DNA from: Verrucomicrobiia bacterium
GTDB taxonomy: Bacteria; Verrucomicrobiota; Verrucomicrobiia; Limisphaerales; CAIMTB01
Direction: 5' to 3'
Length of the DNA: 64,000 nt
Assembly: GCA_019634625.1 (NCBI GenBank)
Contig: JAHCBA010000030.1
Span: 1-64,000, forward strand
Positions 18,365 to 31,400 of the stretch are shown here, piece after piece; within the stretch, counting starts at the first letter, position 1; the number at the start of each line of letters is the position of its first letter. Under the pieces are notes generated by a model. That model had not been told where the DNA came from. It did no database searches and saw nothing but the letters and a program-made list of their open reading frames with translations. Position numbers and translations under genes: made by a program.

Positions 18365-18400
18365 GACGCAAACGGCGTGCATATGCACGCCGTTTGCGTC
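18365..18400. repeat. 36-bp perfect palindrome without a loop
   Basis: GACGCAAACGGCGTGCAT is followed immediately by its exact reverse complement; symmetry ends at 18364/18401. It lies in the gene-free region upstream of the permease gene. It could be a recombination site, a protein-binding site or a cruciform-forming end of a lost element. No T-run follows on either strand, so a simple terminator is unlikely. Confidence 0.9.
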
Positions 18401-18560
18401 CCATTCCTCCCCTGACACCCCTGCCCCCGCGATGGATTTCGGGCCCCCCTGCTCCACTGAATGCCACCGCCCCAGCTCCTCCCACTTGTCGTTCACCACC
18501 ACCCCGCAAAGGGCGCATCTGCGAGTTGTCCGGAAGTCGCAACGGATCGGGGTCGGGGCC

Positions 18561-18719
18561 GTGTATCCCGGAGTTGTGGGGAGAGGTGCGAACGTCGCCG
18601 AGCGGCGCTTCGGAGGGCCTAGTTCCACGAGCCCGCAACGGTGTGGAACGTTGGGTTGAGGACTCGCAGAGCTCGTCCCTCCGATTCGCTGCCTTCTCAC
18701 CCACAACTCCGGGATGCAC
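18561..18719. repeat. 159-bp inverted-repeat element, copy A
   Basis: The ends are inverted repeats of about 20-25 bp: GTGTATCCCGGAGTTGTGGG on the left and the complement of GTGCATCCCGGAGTTGTGGG on the right. The interior carries the family cores (CTTCGGAGGGCC..GTTCCACGAG and GACTCGCAGAGCTCGTCCCTCCG). Both sides are flanked by the direct repeat CGGGGTCGGGG (18548-18558 and 18720-18730), resembling a target-site duplication. Other full copies are at 50658 and 60600. No coding capacity. Confidence 0.85.
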
Positions 18720-18839
18720 CGGGGTCGGGGTCGCTATGGGAATCGGTATTGACTGGAGCCATGAGGATTCCCGGATCTCGTCTCGACAGCCTCCCCCCCT
18801 GTTTTCCAGTTTTCCTGACGCTCCTTCGACGCTCCCCCC

Positions 18840-21236
18840 ATGACCGACCTGTCCCAGGCCCTCCGTTCCCTCAGACGTCATCCCCGCTTCAGCAGCACCA
18901 TCGCAGTCATCCTCGCCCTCGCTTTTGGAGCCGTCATGGTCGTCGTTCGTCTCGGACATCTCGCCCTCGATCGCCCCCTTCCCATCCGGACACCCGGCGA
19001 GGTGTTCGCCCTGGTCGTCCCCGAAGTCGGCAGCCACTTTTCCATACCCGGCTTCGACTCCGTTCGATCCCAAACCCACCTCTTCTCCGACACCACCGCG
19101 TTCGCCACCAGCACCCAGGTCGTTCGGCACGATCATCATGCCTCGCGCCGACACCTCCAACTGGTCGCCCCCAACTACTTCGAGTTCATGGGCATCACCC
19201 CTGCCCTCGGACGCCCGCTGACCACGGCGGACCGCAGCCTCCCGCACCTGGTCATCGCCCACGCCTGGTGGCAAGGCGAGTTCGGTTCCAGCCCCGACGT
19301 CCTGGGTCGGACCGTCCAGATCCAGGGACGACCGTTCACCGTGACCGGCGTTGCCCCGCCCAACTTCCCGGGTTGCACCCCCCTCGATCCTGCCGATGGC
19401 TGGCTGCCCCTGGACTTCGAATCGGATCTGGGACTGCCCGGACAATTCACGTACGGGGGAGGGCGTTGGCTCAAAACCCTCGTCCGACTCCACCCCGGCC
19501 GCACCCCCGACACCACCGCCGCCGCACTCCGCGTCATCGAGTCGGACCTGCTGGAACCCTGGATGATCGAGGAGCGCCGGCACCTCGAACTGGTACCCGC
19601 CGGGCGCGGCCTCATCCCGTTCGAACGACGCGCCGAGGGCCGTCGCGCCCTCACCGGATTGCAGGCTGCCGTCGCCATGGTGCTCTTGGCAACCGTTGCC
19701 AATCTGGCAGGTCTCATCGCTTCCCACAGCCTTCAACGCGACCGGGAACGCGCTGTCCGTCTCGCCCTCGGCGCCACCCGAGGCGCCCTCCTCCGCCAAT
19801 CCCTCGGGGAAGGAGTCCTCCTCGCCGCAGCCGCCACCCTCCTTGGAACCCTCTTCGCCAGCGCTGCCTGGCGTGCCCTGTCCGCCGTCCTCCCATCCCT
19901 GGCCCCGTTCGCCGCCGACGCTCCCGGGGTTCTCCCCGCCCTTCTCACCGGGCTCCTGGCCCTCACCATCGTCCCCGTTTTCGGACTCGCGTGCCTGGGG
20001 CAGAGCCACCGCCACGACCTCGAAGCCACCTTGCGCGGGGCCTCGGGAGGAGTGACCGAAGGCCGTCGCCACCGCATCCTCGGCAGTGCCTTGATTGCCC
20101 TGCAGGTCGCCTTGTCCGCGGTGCTTCTGCTGGGCGCCTTCAATGTCGCCCAAGCCCTCCGCCAGCGAAGTTCCCTTCCGTCCGGCATCGACTCCGGCCC
20201 AGCATGGATCGCCCGCTTGTGGCTCCGTGAACCCTCCGCCGCTCCCCCGGTCTTTGCCCTCCAACTCGAGGCGCTCCAGGCCCAACTCCAAACCATGCCC
20301 GGCGTGGCCCACGTCGCCCTGGCCACCGATCCGCCCCTCGGTCCCTCCGCGCGCATGGCAACGCTGGGAGGTCACCCGCACGCCGACTCCCCCCGCCTGT
20401 ACACCATGAACGCCGTTTCTCCGGGCTTCTTCGCCACTCTTGGCATTCCCCTCCTCGCGGGTCGTGATTTCGCCCCACACGACCACTCCAACGCCGAACC
20501 GGTTGTGATCCTCAGCCGCCGCCTTGCTGAAGCCCTGACAACCGACGGCTCCGTCCTCGACACTCTTGTCTCTCTCCAAGGCCGGTCCCACCGGGTCGTC
20601 GGCATCGTCGAAGAAGCCCGCTACCTTCGCTTCGAGCCCCCTTTCCTTCTTGGTACCGCCTACTTCAGCGGGGCCCAGCATTCCTACGGCGACCAACCGT
20701 GGTTGATCGGCAGATCCGCCATCCTCCCGCCCCTGTCCCTCAGCCAGGCCGTCACGGAACGTATCCAGGCCGCGGATCCGGGTCGCCAGCCTCCTCTTGT
20801 GGAATCCTACGCAGCCTTTGCCCGGCAAACCCTCAGGGACCAGCGCCTCAGCGCCCGTCTCCTCGCCAGTGCCAGTGCCATCGGGCTCATCCTCGTCAGC
20901 CTCGGCATCTTCGCCATCCTCACTCATCAGGTTGCCCGTCGCACCCGCGAGATTGCCCTGCGCCTCGCCCTGGGTGCCTCCCGATCCCGCGTCGTCGCCA
21001 TGGTCCTGCGTGGAGCCCTCGTTCCCACCACCCTCGGCCTCGTTCTCGGCGCCTCTGCTGCGGCCTTCCTGTCCCCCCGGTTGGCCGACATCGCCCTCGT
21101 CGTCTCCACCCGCCCCACCCCCACACACGTCGCCCTCGTTGCCCTTGGACTTCTCACCCTCGCCGTCCTCGCCGGCGCCACCTCCGCCCGCCGTGCCGCC
21201 CGCCTGGACCCCATGACCCCCCTTCGGGCCGACTGA
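18840..21236 (+). CDS. MacB/FtsX-family permease of the duplicated orphan (ADOP) type
   Basis: The 798-residue protein starts with the ADOP signature MTDLSQALRSLRRHPRFSST. It has two MacB_PCD/FtsX halves, each a periplasmic domain plus membrane segments: an N-terminal TM near 20-40, a first cluster of three TMs around 275-390, and a second cluster near the C-terminus (ILVSLGIFAILTHQVARRTREIALRLALGAS). No ATPase is encoded beside it, which is typical of these orphan permeases. The likely role is export or lipoprotein/antimicrobial handling, but the substrate is unknown. Two short stretches of this gene have been copied to 14181-14400. The start is the ATG at 18840, directly followed by the family motif. 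Confidence 0.85.
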   Translation: MTDLSQALRSLRRHPRFSSTIAVILALAFGAVMVVVRLGHLALDRPLPIRTPGEVFALVVPEVGSHFSIPGFDSVRSQTHLFSDTTAFATSTQVVRHDHHASRRHLQLVAPNYFEFMGITPALGRPLTTADRSLPHLVIAHAWWQGEFGSSPDVLGRTVQIQGRPFTVTGVAPPNFPGCTPLDPADGWLPLDFESDLGLPGQFTYGGGRWLKTLVRLHPGRTPDTTAAALRVIESDLLEPWMIEERRHLELVPAGRGLIPFERRAEGRRALTGLQAAVAMVLLATVANLAGLIASHSLQRDRERAVRLALGATRGALLRQSLGEGVLLAAAATLLGTLFASAAWRALSAVLPSLAPFAADAPGVLPALLTGLLALTIVPVFGLACLGQSHRHDLEATLRGASGGVTEGRRHRILGSALIALQVALSAVLLLGAFNVAQALRQRSSLPSGIDSGPAWIARLWLREPSAAPPVFALQLEALQAQLQTMPGVAHVALATDPPLGPSARMATLGGHPHADSPRLYTMNAVSPGFFATLGIPLLAGRDFAPHDHSNAEPVVILSRRLAEALTTDGSVLDTLVSLQGRSHRVVGIVEEARYLRFEPPFLLGTAYFSGAQHSYGDQPWLIGRSAILPPLSLSQAVTERIQAADPGRQPPLVESYAAFARQTLRDQRLSARLLASASAIGLILVSLGIFAILTHQVARRTREIALRLALGASRSRVVAMVLRGALVPTTLGLVLGASAAAFLSPRLADIALVVSTRPTPTHVALVALGLLTLAVLAGATSARRAARLDPMTPLRAD

Positions 21237-21250
21237 ACCGCAGCGATCCG

Positions 21251-21508
21251 TCAGGGTTCCTCAAGGCCCAGCCATTCAACCTGTGCGATGGCGACCTTGT
21301 TTCGTGCCGGATCGCCCACCCGCTCAATGGAAATCCGGTAGCGCGGGTAATACCCCGGAGAGGAGACCTCGAACGATCGGCGGTTGGTTTGGCAGGCCCA
21401 TTGGATGTCCGTCCGGCGGTCCAGCTCCGTCCAGGATTCCCCGTCGTTGGAGCCATGACCGCCATGGAACCAACCTGCGACTCGCGACAATGACAGCGCG
21501 GGCGGCAT
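21251..21508 (-). pseudogene. C-terminal fragment of an F5/8-type (discoidin-like) carbohydrate-binding protein
   Basis: The 85-residue frame reads SNDGESWTELDRRTDIQW, then FEVSSPGYYPRYRISIERV and ends in QVEWLGL. This is the SNDG..W..LD....F......Y..YR....V......V.LAE.E.L pattern of coagulation-factor 5/8 C-terminal-like domains found in secreted glycosidases. It has only the distal half of the domain and no signal peptide, so it is almost certainly the tail of a lost gene. Confidence 0.55.
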
Positions 21509-21559
21509 GTTGAAGGCGGAGGGAAGCCGGGCCGCCCGAGAGGCGAAGAACGGTACGGT

Positions 21560-22879
21560 TCAGGTCCCGAGTCCAAATCCGGCCCGGTACGATTTGCGGA
21601 TCAGGGGCTCGGCCTCGGGGGCATTGGTTGCGCGCATGTCGGCGGCGTTCCACTCGATGCGGCGTTGGAGGCGCGTGGCTAGATTCCCCACCAGCAACGC
21701 CTCCGTGAACGGGCCGGAGTAGGCAAAGCCCGCCCGCGCCAGTTCGGGCCTTCCCGCCTTGCAGGCCTGGACCCACTCGATGCGATGCCCGGGCGAACGC
21801 GGAATCGTCTTCGGAGGCAGCTTGAACGCCGCGCGCCGGCTCTCCGGAAACAGTTTCGGACTGCCGGACCAGCCCCCGCAAACCATCGTCCCCAGGTCAC
21901 CCACGAAGTAGATGCCGTTGTCCGCCAAATCCATCTCGTCGCCGAGATGCTCTGGGGTTGGCGGCATCTTCCCGCCGTCGTACCAACGTACCTTTAGCGG
22001 CGGCCGGCCTGACGGTGCGGCAAACTCCAGGGTCAGGATTTGCCACGCGGGGTAGGTCTCGCGTCCGAGCGCGCTGCTCTCGCACGCCGCCGCGATGGGC
22101 GCACCCAGATCGAGCGCGTAGAACGCGGGGTCCAGGTTGTGAACCGCCATATCGCCCAGCGCGCCGGTGCCGAAGTCAAACCAACCGCGCCACTGAAAGG
22201 GATGGTACGCGGAGTGGAACGGTCGCTCCGGCGCGGCGCCCAGCCACAGATTCCAATCGAGTGTCGCCGGCACGCTTGAAGTGTCCGCCGGACGTTCGGC
22301 GGGTTGCCTCCACCATCTGCCCGCACGGTCGGACCAGCCGTGGATTTCGCGCACCGTGCCGATGGCCCCTGCCTGAATCCATTCGCGCGTCAGGCGCAAC
22401 CCTTCCCCCGCGTGCCCGTTGTTGCCCATCTGGGTGACGAGGCCGGTTTCCCGGGCCACGCGCGTCATGATCCGCGCTTCCTCGATGGTGTGCGCCATCG
22501 GCTTCTCGACATAGACATGTTTGCCCGCGCGCAGCGCAGCCAGGGCAATGGGCGCGTGCATGTGGTCGGGAGTGGCGATCATGACGGCGTCAAAGTCCTT
22601 TTGCTTGTCCAGCATGACCCGGTAGTCCTTGAACCGCGCGGCCTGCGGAAAGGCATTGAAGGTGCCGGCGGCCCTGGATTCGTCCACGTCGCAGAGCGCC
22701 ACGATGTTCTCGCTCTTGAGATCGTTGAGCACGCCGCCGCCCTGGCCGCCGACACCGATACCGGCGATGTTCAGTTTCTCGCTCGGGGGTGTCTGGCCCT
22801 GGCCGAGGACGTGTCGGGGCACGATCTGAAATCCCACTGCCGCAGCGGCAGTGGCCTGGAGGAAGCGTCGTCGTCTCAT
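21560..22879 (-). CDS. Tat-exported Gfo/Idh/MocA-family oxidoreductase
   Basis: The 439-residue product begins MRRRRFLQATAAAAVGFQIVPRHVLG, a twin-arginine signal. A Rossmann domain follows (IAGIGVGGQGGG, VALCDVDE, MIATPDHMHAPIALAALRAGKHVYVEKPM, with the conserved EKP). The C-terminal GFO domain includes a WFDFGTGALGDMAVHNLDP block typical of the planctomycete/verrucomicrobial subfamily. It probably oxidises or epimerises a sugar outside the cytoplasm with a bound NAD(P); the sugar is unknown. The ATG at 22879 places the Arg pair at the N-terminus; the frame extends to 22990 without a better start. Confidence 0.9.
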   Translation of the reverse strand: MRRRRFLQATAAAAVGFQIVPRHVLGQGQTPPSEKLNIAGIGVGGQGGGVLNDLKSENIVALCDVDESRAAGTFNAFPQAARFKDYRVMLDKQKDFDAVMIATPDHMHAPIALAALRAGKHVYVEKPMAHTIEEARIMTRVARETGLVTQMGNNGHAGEGLRLTREWIQAGAIGTVREIHGWSDRAGRWWRQPAERPADTSSVPATLDWNLWLGAAPERPFHSAYHPFQWRGWFDFGTGALGDMAVHNLDPAFYALDLGAPIAAACESSALGRETYPAWQILTLEFAAPSGRPPLKVRWYDGGKMPPTPEHLGDEMDLADNGIYFVGDLGTMVCGGWSGSPKLFPESRRAAFKLPPKTIPRSPGHRIEWVQACKAGRPELARAGFAYSGPFTEALLVGNLATRLQRRIEWNAADMRATNAPEAEPLIRKSYRAGFGLGT

Positions 22880-23319
22880 GGCATGGGTTCCATCGATACG
22901 CGGGTCATCGCAACGTGGTGTGCATCCGCAACACGAAGTCGCGGCAGCTGTCCACGGCGGGATAACCTGGCGTCCCGCGCGGCAGTGCAAGTCGGGCGGC
23001 GCGGTCCGCAGGGAAGACGGCCGCAGTGACGCCGCACGCCATGTCTTGGCTGTTCGCCGGGTCGAAAAACACTTCGTCGAACTTGGTGGTCGAGCCGTCC
23101 CGGCGGAAGCCGCAGCCGCCGGGCATGGGCCCTGGTGGAAGGGGTTTGGCGTTGCCAGCCGTGTTCCTTACAGGAACTTCCCGCCTGGCGTCTTGCGAGA
23201 GTGGCAAGTCGGGAGGGGGAGTTCAAGGCAACACTCTAGGCAATGGGGTCAAATCTATATTTTTACAATTCAAGCCCCTTCGGCCTCCCGCAGCCGTCGT
23301 TCCACAGCCCGTTTCCGCT

Positions 23320-23367
23320 CACTCCCGTCCTCGTACCCAGCCCGAAGGGCGGTACTCGTACTCGAAG
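23320..23367. repeat. Dispersed intergenic repeat R2, short copy
   Basis: Shares CGTCCTCGTAC..CAGCCCGAAGGGCGGTACTCGTACTCGAAG with 14100-14150 and 23698-23742, but lacks the downstream part. The hairpin core (GCCC-GAA-GGGC) is intact. Confidence 0.65.
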
Positions 23368-23378
23368 AAAAAACGACC

Positions 23379-23464
23379 CCGGGGTCACATCTCTGATTTT
23401 GACAATTACTCTCGGAGTGCGGCTTGGCTTCTTCCAATTGTCAAAATCAGAGATCTGACCCCGG
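23379..23464. repeat. 29-bp inverted repeat with 28-nt loop (REP/MITE-like)
   Basis: The left arm 23379-23407 (CCGGGGTCACATCTCTG, continuing to GACAATT) and right arm 23436-23464 are reverse complements except for one base. A related single arm (GGGGTCAAATCTATATTTTTAC) lies at 23245. GGGGTCA-headed palindromes of this kind resemble REP sequences mobilised by RAYT/Y1 transposases; no transposase is present in this window. Confidence 0.75.
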
Positions 23465-23489
23465 CGGCCCCACCACCCTGCTCCACCTT

Positions 23490-23522
23490 TCGGAGGGACG
23501 AGCTCCGCGAGTCCTCATCCCA
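23490..23522. repeat. Fragment of the 159-bp inverted-repeat element
   Basis: Matches the conserved interior CGGAGGGACGAGCTCCGCGA with its GTCCTCATCCCA continuation, as in the copy at 60600. Both terminal repeats are missing. Confidence 0.6.
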
Positions 23523-23690
23523 TCGCTCCATCCTGGCATCCGCCATCGCTCACACAGAGACTCCAAGGCCCGGAGGGGAAACGCGGACAGGCATCCGAAA
23601 TCCATGCGGGAGCGCCTTGGTCTGCCTCCGTGTCTCCGTGCCTCCGTGTGAGGAACAGCCACTGCGGTTCGCCCGCACAGGAACGTGCGC

Positions 23691-23782
23691 CATCCCACGC
23701 GTCCTCGTACTCAGCCCGAAGGACGGTACTCGTACTCGAAGAACCATGCCCCTGTTCGATGACGAAACCCTCGGCCCTCACC
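23691..23782. repeat. Dispersed intergenic repeat R2, copy 2
   Basis: About 92 bp, closely matching 14094-14186 from CATCCCACGCGTCCTCGTAC to GGCCCTCACC. It lacks one of the duplicated CGTACT units of copy 1. Function unknown. Confidence 0.7.
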
Positions 23783-23968
23783 CGCTCAGCCTCGAATCCG
23801 TCACGAGGGCGTGCACAGATTGCCGATCCTTCGAGGGACCGAACCGGGACGATCCGGTCCTATGCCGCTTCAAGGCCTCGAGTACGAGTACGATGAAGCC
23901 GGGACGCGGTGCATCGAATCGCGAATCGCAGCAAGGGCATCCCACAACGGTCAGAATGCGGTGAGAGG

Positions 23969-24140
23969 GCGGACAAGGCTGTCCGCGCTCCGAACGGGGA
24001 CCGCGGGGGCGGACAGGGCTGTCCGCGCTCCGAACAGACCGAGGGGGCGGACAGGGCTGTCCGCGCTCCGAACGGACCGAGGGGGCGGACAGGGCTGTCC
24101 GCGCTCCGAACGGACCGAGGGGGCGGACAAGGCTGTCCGC
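23969..24140. repeat. Five-unit array of about 38-bp repeats, each a strong hairpin
   Basis: GCGGACAGGGCTGTCCGC, or the AAGG variant, recurs at 23969, 24009, 24047, 24085 and 24123, with steps of 40, 38, 38 and 38 bp. Each unit is GCGGACAG-GG-CTGTCCGC with 8-bp arms, followed by GCTCCGAACGGACCGAGGG. There are no unique spacers, so it is not a CRISPR array. It starts about 145 bp beyond the rpoC stop, in the direction rpoC is transcribed. Confidence 0.85.
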
Positions 24141-24284
24141 GCTCCGAGCGGACAGGGGGCACCCATCTCCGATCAGGAGGCGCACCCTGTTATCGCGACG
24201 GCCGGCGCGGAAGGTTGCCCAACTTCCAGGCAACCCTCCTCCCCCCTAATCGCCACTCGCCACTCGCCGTTCCCGATTCGCCCC

Positions 24285-28457
<4,173 letters not shown>

Positions 28458-28488
28458 AGAATTCACGGGGCGGGGTGGAGCGGTTGAG

Positions 28489-31400
28489 TTACGAGGCGAG
28501 GCCGGTGAAGGCGAGGGGCGCGCCCGGCACGGTCTGATCCACCGGGCCGGTGTAACCGACGCGGACATCGAGTCCCAGGGACTGCATTTCCTTGACGAGG
28601 ACGTTGAACGACTCGGGCACGCCGGCTTCGAGCGCATTGTCGCCCTTGACGATGCTCTCGTAGATCCGGGTGCGGCCCTGGACGTCGTCGGACTTCACGG
28701 TGAGAAGCTCCTGCAGGGTGTAGGCCGCCCCATAGGCCTCCATGGCCCACACCTCCATCTCCCCGAAACGCTGCCCGCCGTACTGGGCCTTGCCGCCCAA
28801 CGGCTGCTGCGTCACCAGAGAGTACGGTCCCACCGCGCGGGCGTGGATCTTGTCCGCCACGAGATGGCCCAGCTTCATCATGTAAATGAAGCCGACCACC
28901 ACCTCCTGATCGAACGACTCGCCCGTCCGGCCGTCGTACAGCGTCGTCTTGCCCGCCTCGGTGACCAGCGGCTCCCCGTGGTCGGTCTTCAGCTTGGCGG
29001 CCGCGCGCCGGAGATGCTCGCGGATCTCCGTCTCCTTGATGCCGTCGAACACCGGCGTGGCAAACTTCATCCCCAGGACCATTGCCGCCCAGCCCAGATG
29101 GGTCTCGAGGAGCTGGCCCACGTTCATGCGGGACGGCACGCCGAGCGGGTTCAGGACGATGTCCACCGGGGTTCCATCCGCGAGGAACGGCATGTCCTCC
29201 TCGGGAACGATCTTGGCCACCACACCCTTGTTCCCGTGGCGTCCCGCCATCTTGTCCCCCACCGAGAGCTTGCGCTTGGAGGCGATATAGACCTTCACCT
29301 GCTTGATGATGCCCGGATCGACGTCGTCACCCGACTCCAGGCGCTCCATCTCCTCGTCGTGCTGCATCTGCAGGTCGTCGAACTTCTTCTTAAACTGCCC
29401 GATGATCTCGTTGATCTTGTTGCGGATCGGCGAGGGATCGATCTCGATGCGGTCGTACACCTGCGCGAGCTTGCGCAGCAGCGTCTTGGTGATCTTCCGG
29501 TTGGCCGGGATGATGATCTCCCCGGTCTCGCTGTTCACCACGTCCAGCGGGATCTTCTCGCCGAGCAGGATGTTGGAGAGCGCCTCCGTCAGTTGCTCCC
29601 GCAACTCCTCGGTCTTGGACTTGTGATCGTCCTGAACCTGCTTGGCCGCCTTCCGCGAGTCGCCGTCCATGGCCTTCGGCGCCGCGGTGACCACGGCTCC
29701 CTTTTCGCTCTCCTTCTTCGAGGAGACCTTGACGTCCATGACGATCCCGTAGGTGCCGGACGGCACCTTGAGGGAGGTGTCCTTCACATCCGCGGCCTTC
29801 TCGCCGAAGATGGCCCGGAGCAGTCGCTCCTCGGGGGCCAGTTCGGTCTCGGACTTCGGGGTGATCTTGCCGACCAGGATGTCGCCCGGCTTGACTTCCG
29901 CACCGACCCGGATGACGCCGTCGGGCCCGAGGTTCTTGAGGGCTTCCTCGCCGAGATTGGGGATGTCCCGGGTGATTTCCTCCGGCCCGAGCTTGGTGTC
30001 GCGGGCGCCCACTTCGAACTCGTCGATGTGGATGCTGGTGAAGACGTCGTCCTTGACGATGCGCTCACTGATGAGGATGGCGTCCTCGAAGTTGTAGCCG
30101 TTCCACGGCATGAACGCGACGAGGACATTGCGGCCCAGGGCGAGATCGCCCTCGGAGGTGCAGGGCCCGTCGGCGATGACCTGTCCCTTCTTCACGGCAT
30201 CTCCCTTGGCGACCAGGGTTTTCTGATTGATGCAGGTGGCCGCGTTGGACCGCATGAACTTGCGGATCGGATACACGAACACGCCGTTGCCCGGGTCGTT
30301 CTTGAGCCGCTTCTTGCCCTCGGGCATCCGCCCGTCCGCGGTGATGACGATCTGATTCCCGGTGACGGACGCGACTTTTCCGCCCTCCTCGGCCACCAGC
30401 ACCGCCCGGGAGTCGCGGGCCACACGCTCCTCGAGACCGGTTGCCACGAAGGGCGCCTCGGTCAGGAGCAGCGGCACCGCCTGCCGCTGCATGTTCGAAC
30501 CCATCAGCGCGCGGTTGGCGTCGTCGTGTTCGAGGAATGGAATCAGCGACGCCGCCACCGAGACCAGCTGCTTGGGCGACACATCCATGTAGTTCACCTG
30601 CTTGGGCTCGGCATCGATGAAATCGCCCTTGCGGCGGCAGGTGACGCGCTCGGTGAGGAAGTTCCCCTTGTCGTCGATCAGGGCGTTGGCCTGGGCGATG
30701 ACGTAGTTCTCATCGCGGTCGGCCGTGAGATACTCCATGTGGGTGGTGACCCGGCCGTTCTCGACCTTCCGGTAAGGGGTTTCGATGAACCCGAAGTCGT
30801 TGATCCGGGCGAAGGTCGCCAGGGAGGCGATGAGCCCGATGTTCGGACCTTCCGGTGTTTCGACGGGACAGATCCGGCCGTAGTGGGACGGATGGACGTC
30901 GCGCACCTCGAAGCCGGCGCGGTCGCGGGAAAGTCCCCCGGGCCCGAGGGCCGACAACCGGCGCTTGTGCGTCAGTTCAGCCAGCGGGTTGATCTGGTCC
31001 ATGAACTGGCTGAGCTGCGAACGGCCGAAGAAGTCACGGATCACCGCGGACAACGCCTTGGGATTGATGAGCTTCTGGGGCGTCATCGTGTCCATGCTCT
31101 GGTCGAACAGCGTCATCCGCTCCTTCACCAGACGCTCGGTCCGGGCAAGGCCGACCCGGCACTGATTGGCCAGCAATTCTCCCACGGTCCGCACCCGGCG
31201 GCTGCCGAGATGATCGATGTCGTCCAGGCTTCCCTCGCCCCGCTTGAGCATCAGGAGATACCGGGTCGCCGAGATGAGATCCTGCTTGGTGAGAATCCTG
31301 GAGTCCTGCTTGTCGGGAAGGCCCAGCTTCTGGTTGATCTTGTACCGTCCCACCCGGCCCAGGTCGTACCGTTTCGGATCGAAGAACAGCCGCTTGATCA

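Larger units (their letters stand above)
17402..18839. other. Gene-free interval of about 1.4 kb
   Basis: I find no convincing gene. The open frames here (for example 17504-17956 and 17841-18239 on the minus strand) lack family motifs and usual composition. Base composition near 17840-18060 is noticeably less GC-rich than the surroundings, suggesting remnants of foreign or decayed sequence. The left end carries TACGAG-rich short repeats (17402-17433). The right half holds the 36-bp palindrome at 18365 and a full copy of the 159-bp element at 18561. Confidence 0.6.
22880..24284. other. Gene-free, repeat-rich interval of about 1.4 kb
   Basis: No complete gene is supported. A minus-strand frame ending at 22905 (22905-23207; KFDEVFFDPANSQDM..) could be the tail of a lost gene but matches nothing I recognise. 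The rest is a patchwork of repeats: a REP-like segment at 23245-23270, R2 copies at 23320 and 23691, a long inverted repeat at 23379-23464, a piece of the 159-bp element at 23490-23522, and the hairpin array at 23969-24140 beyond the 3' end of rpoC. Confidence 0.6.

Noticed and set aside
18246-21128. A 960-residue minus-strand frame, Gly/Glu-rich
   Set aside because: It is antisense to the ADOP permease, whose plus-strand product has a full set of family motifs.
22905-23207. 100-aa minus-strand frame next to the oxidoreductase gene
   Set aside because: The C-terminal half looks somewhat protein-like, but the start region is Arg/Pro-rich and no family is recognised. At most it is the tail of a lost gene.
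23379-23464. Ends of an insertion sequence
   Set aside because: The two arms are only 28 nt apart and no transposase lies between or beside them. A REP/MITE-like unit fits better.
23969-24140. Possible CRISPR array
   Set aside because: The period is 38 bp with no unique spacers; each unit is nearly identical along its whole length, and no cas genes are present.
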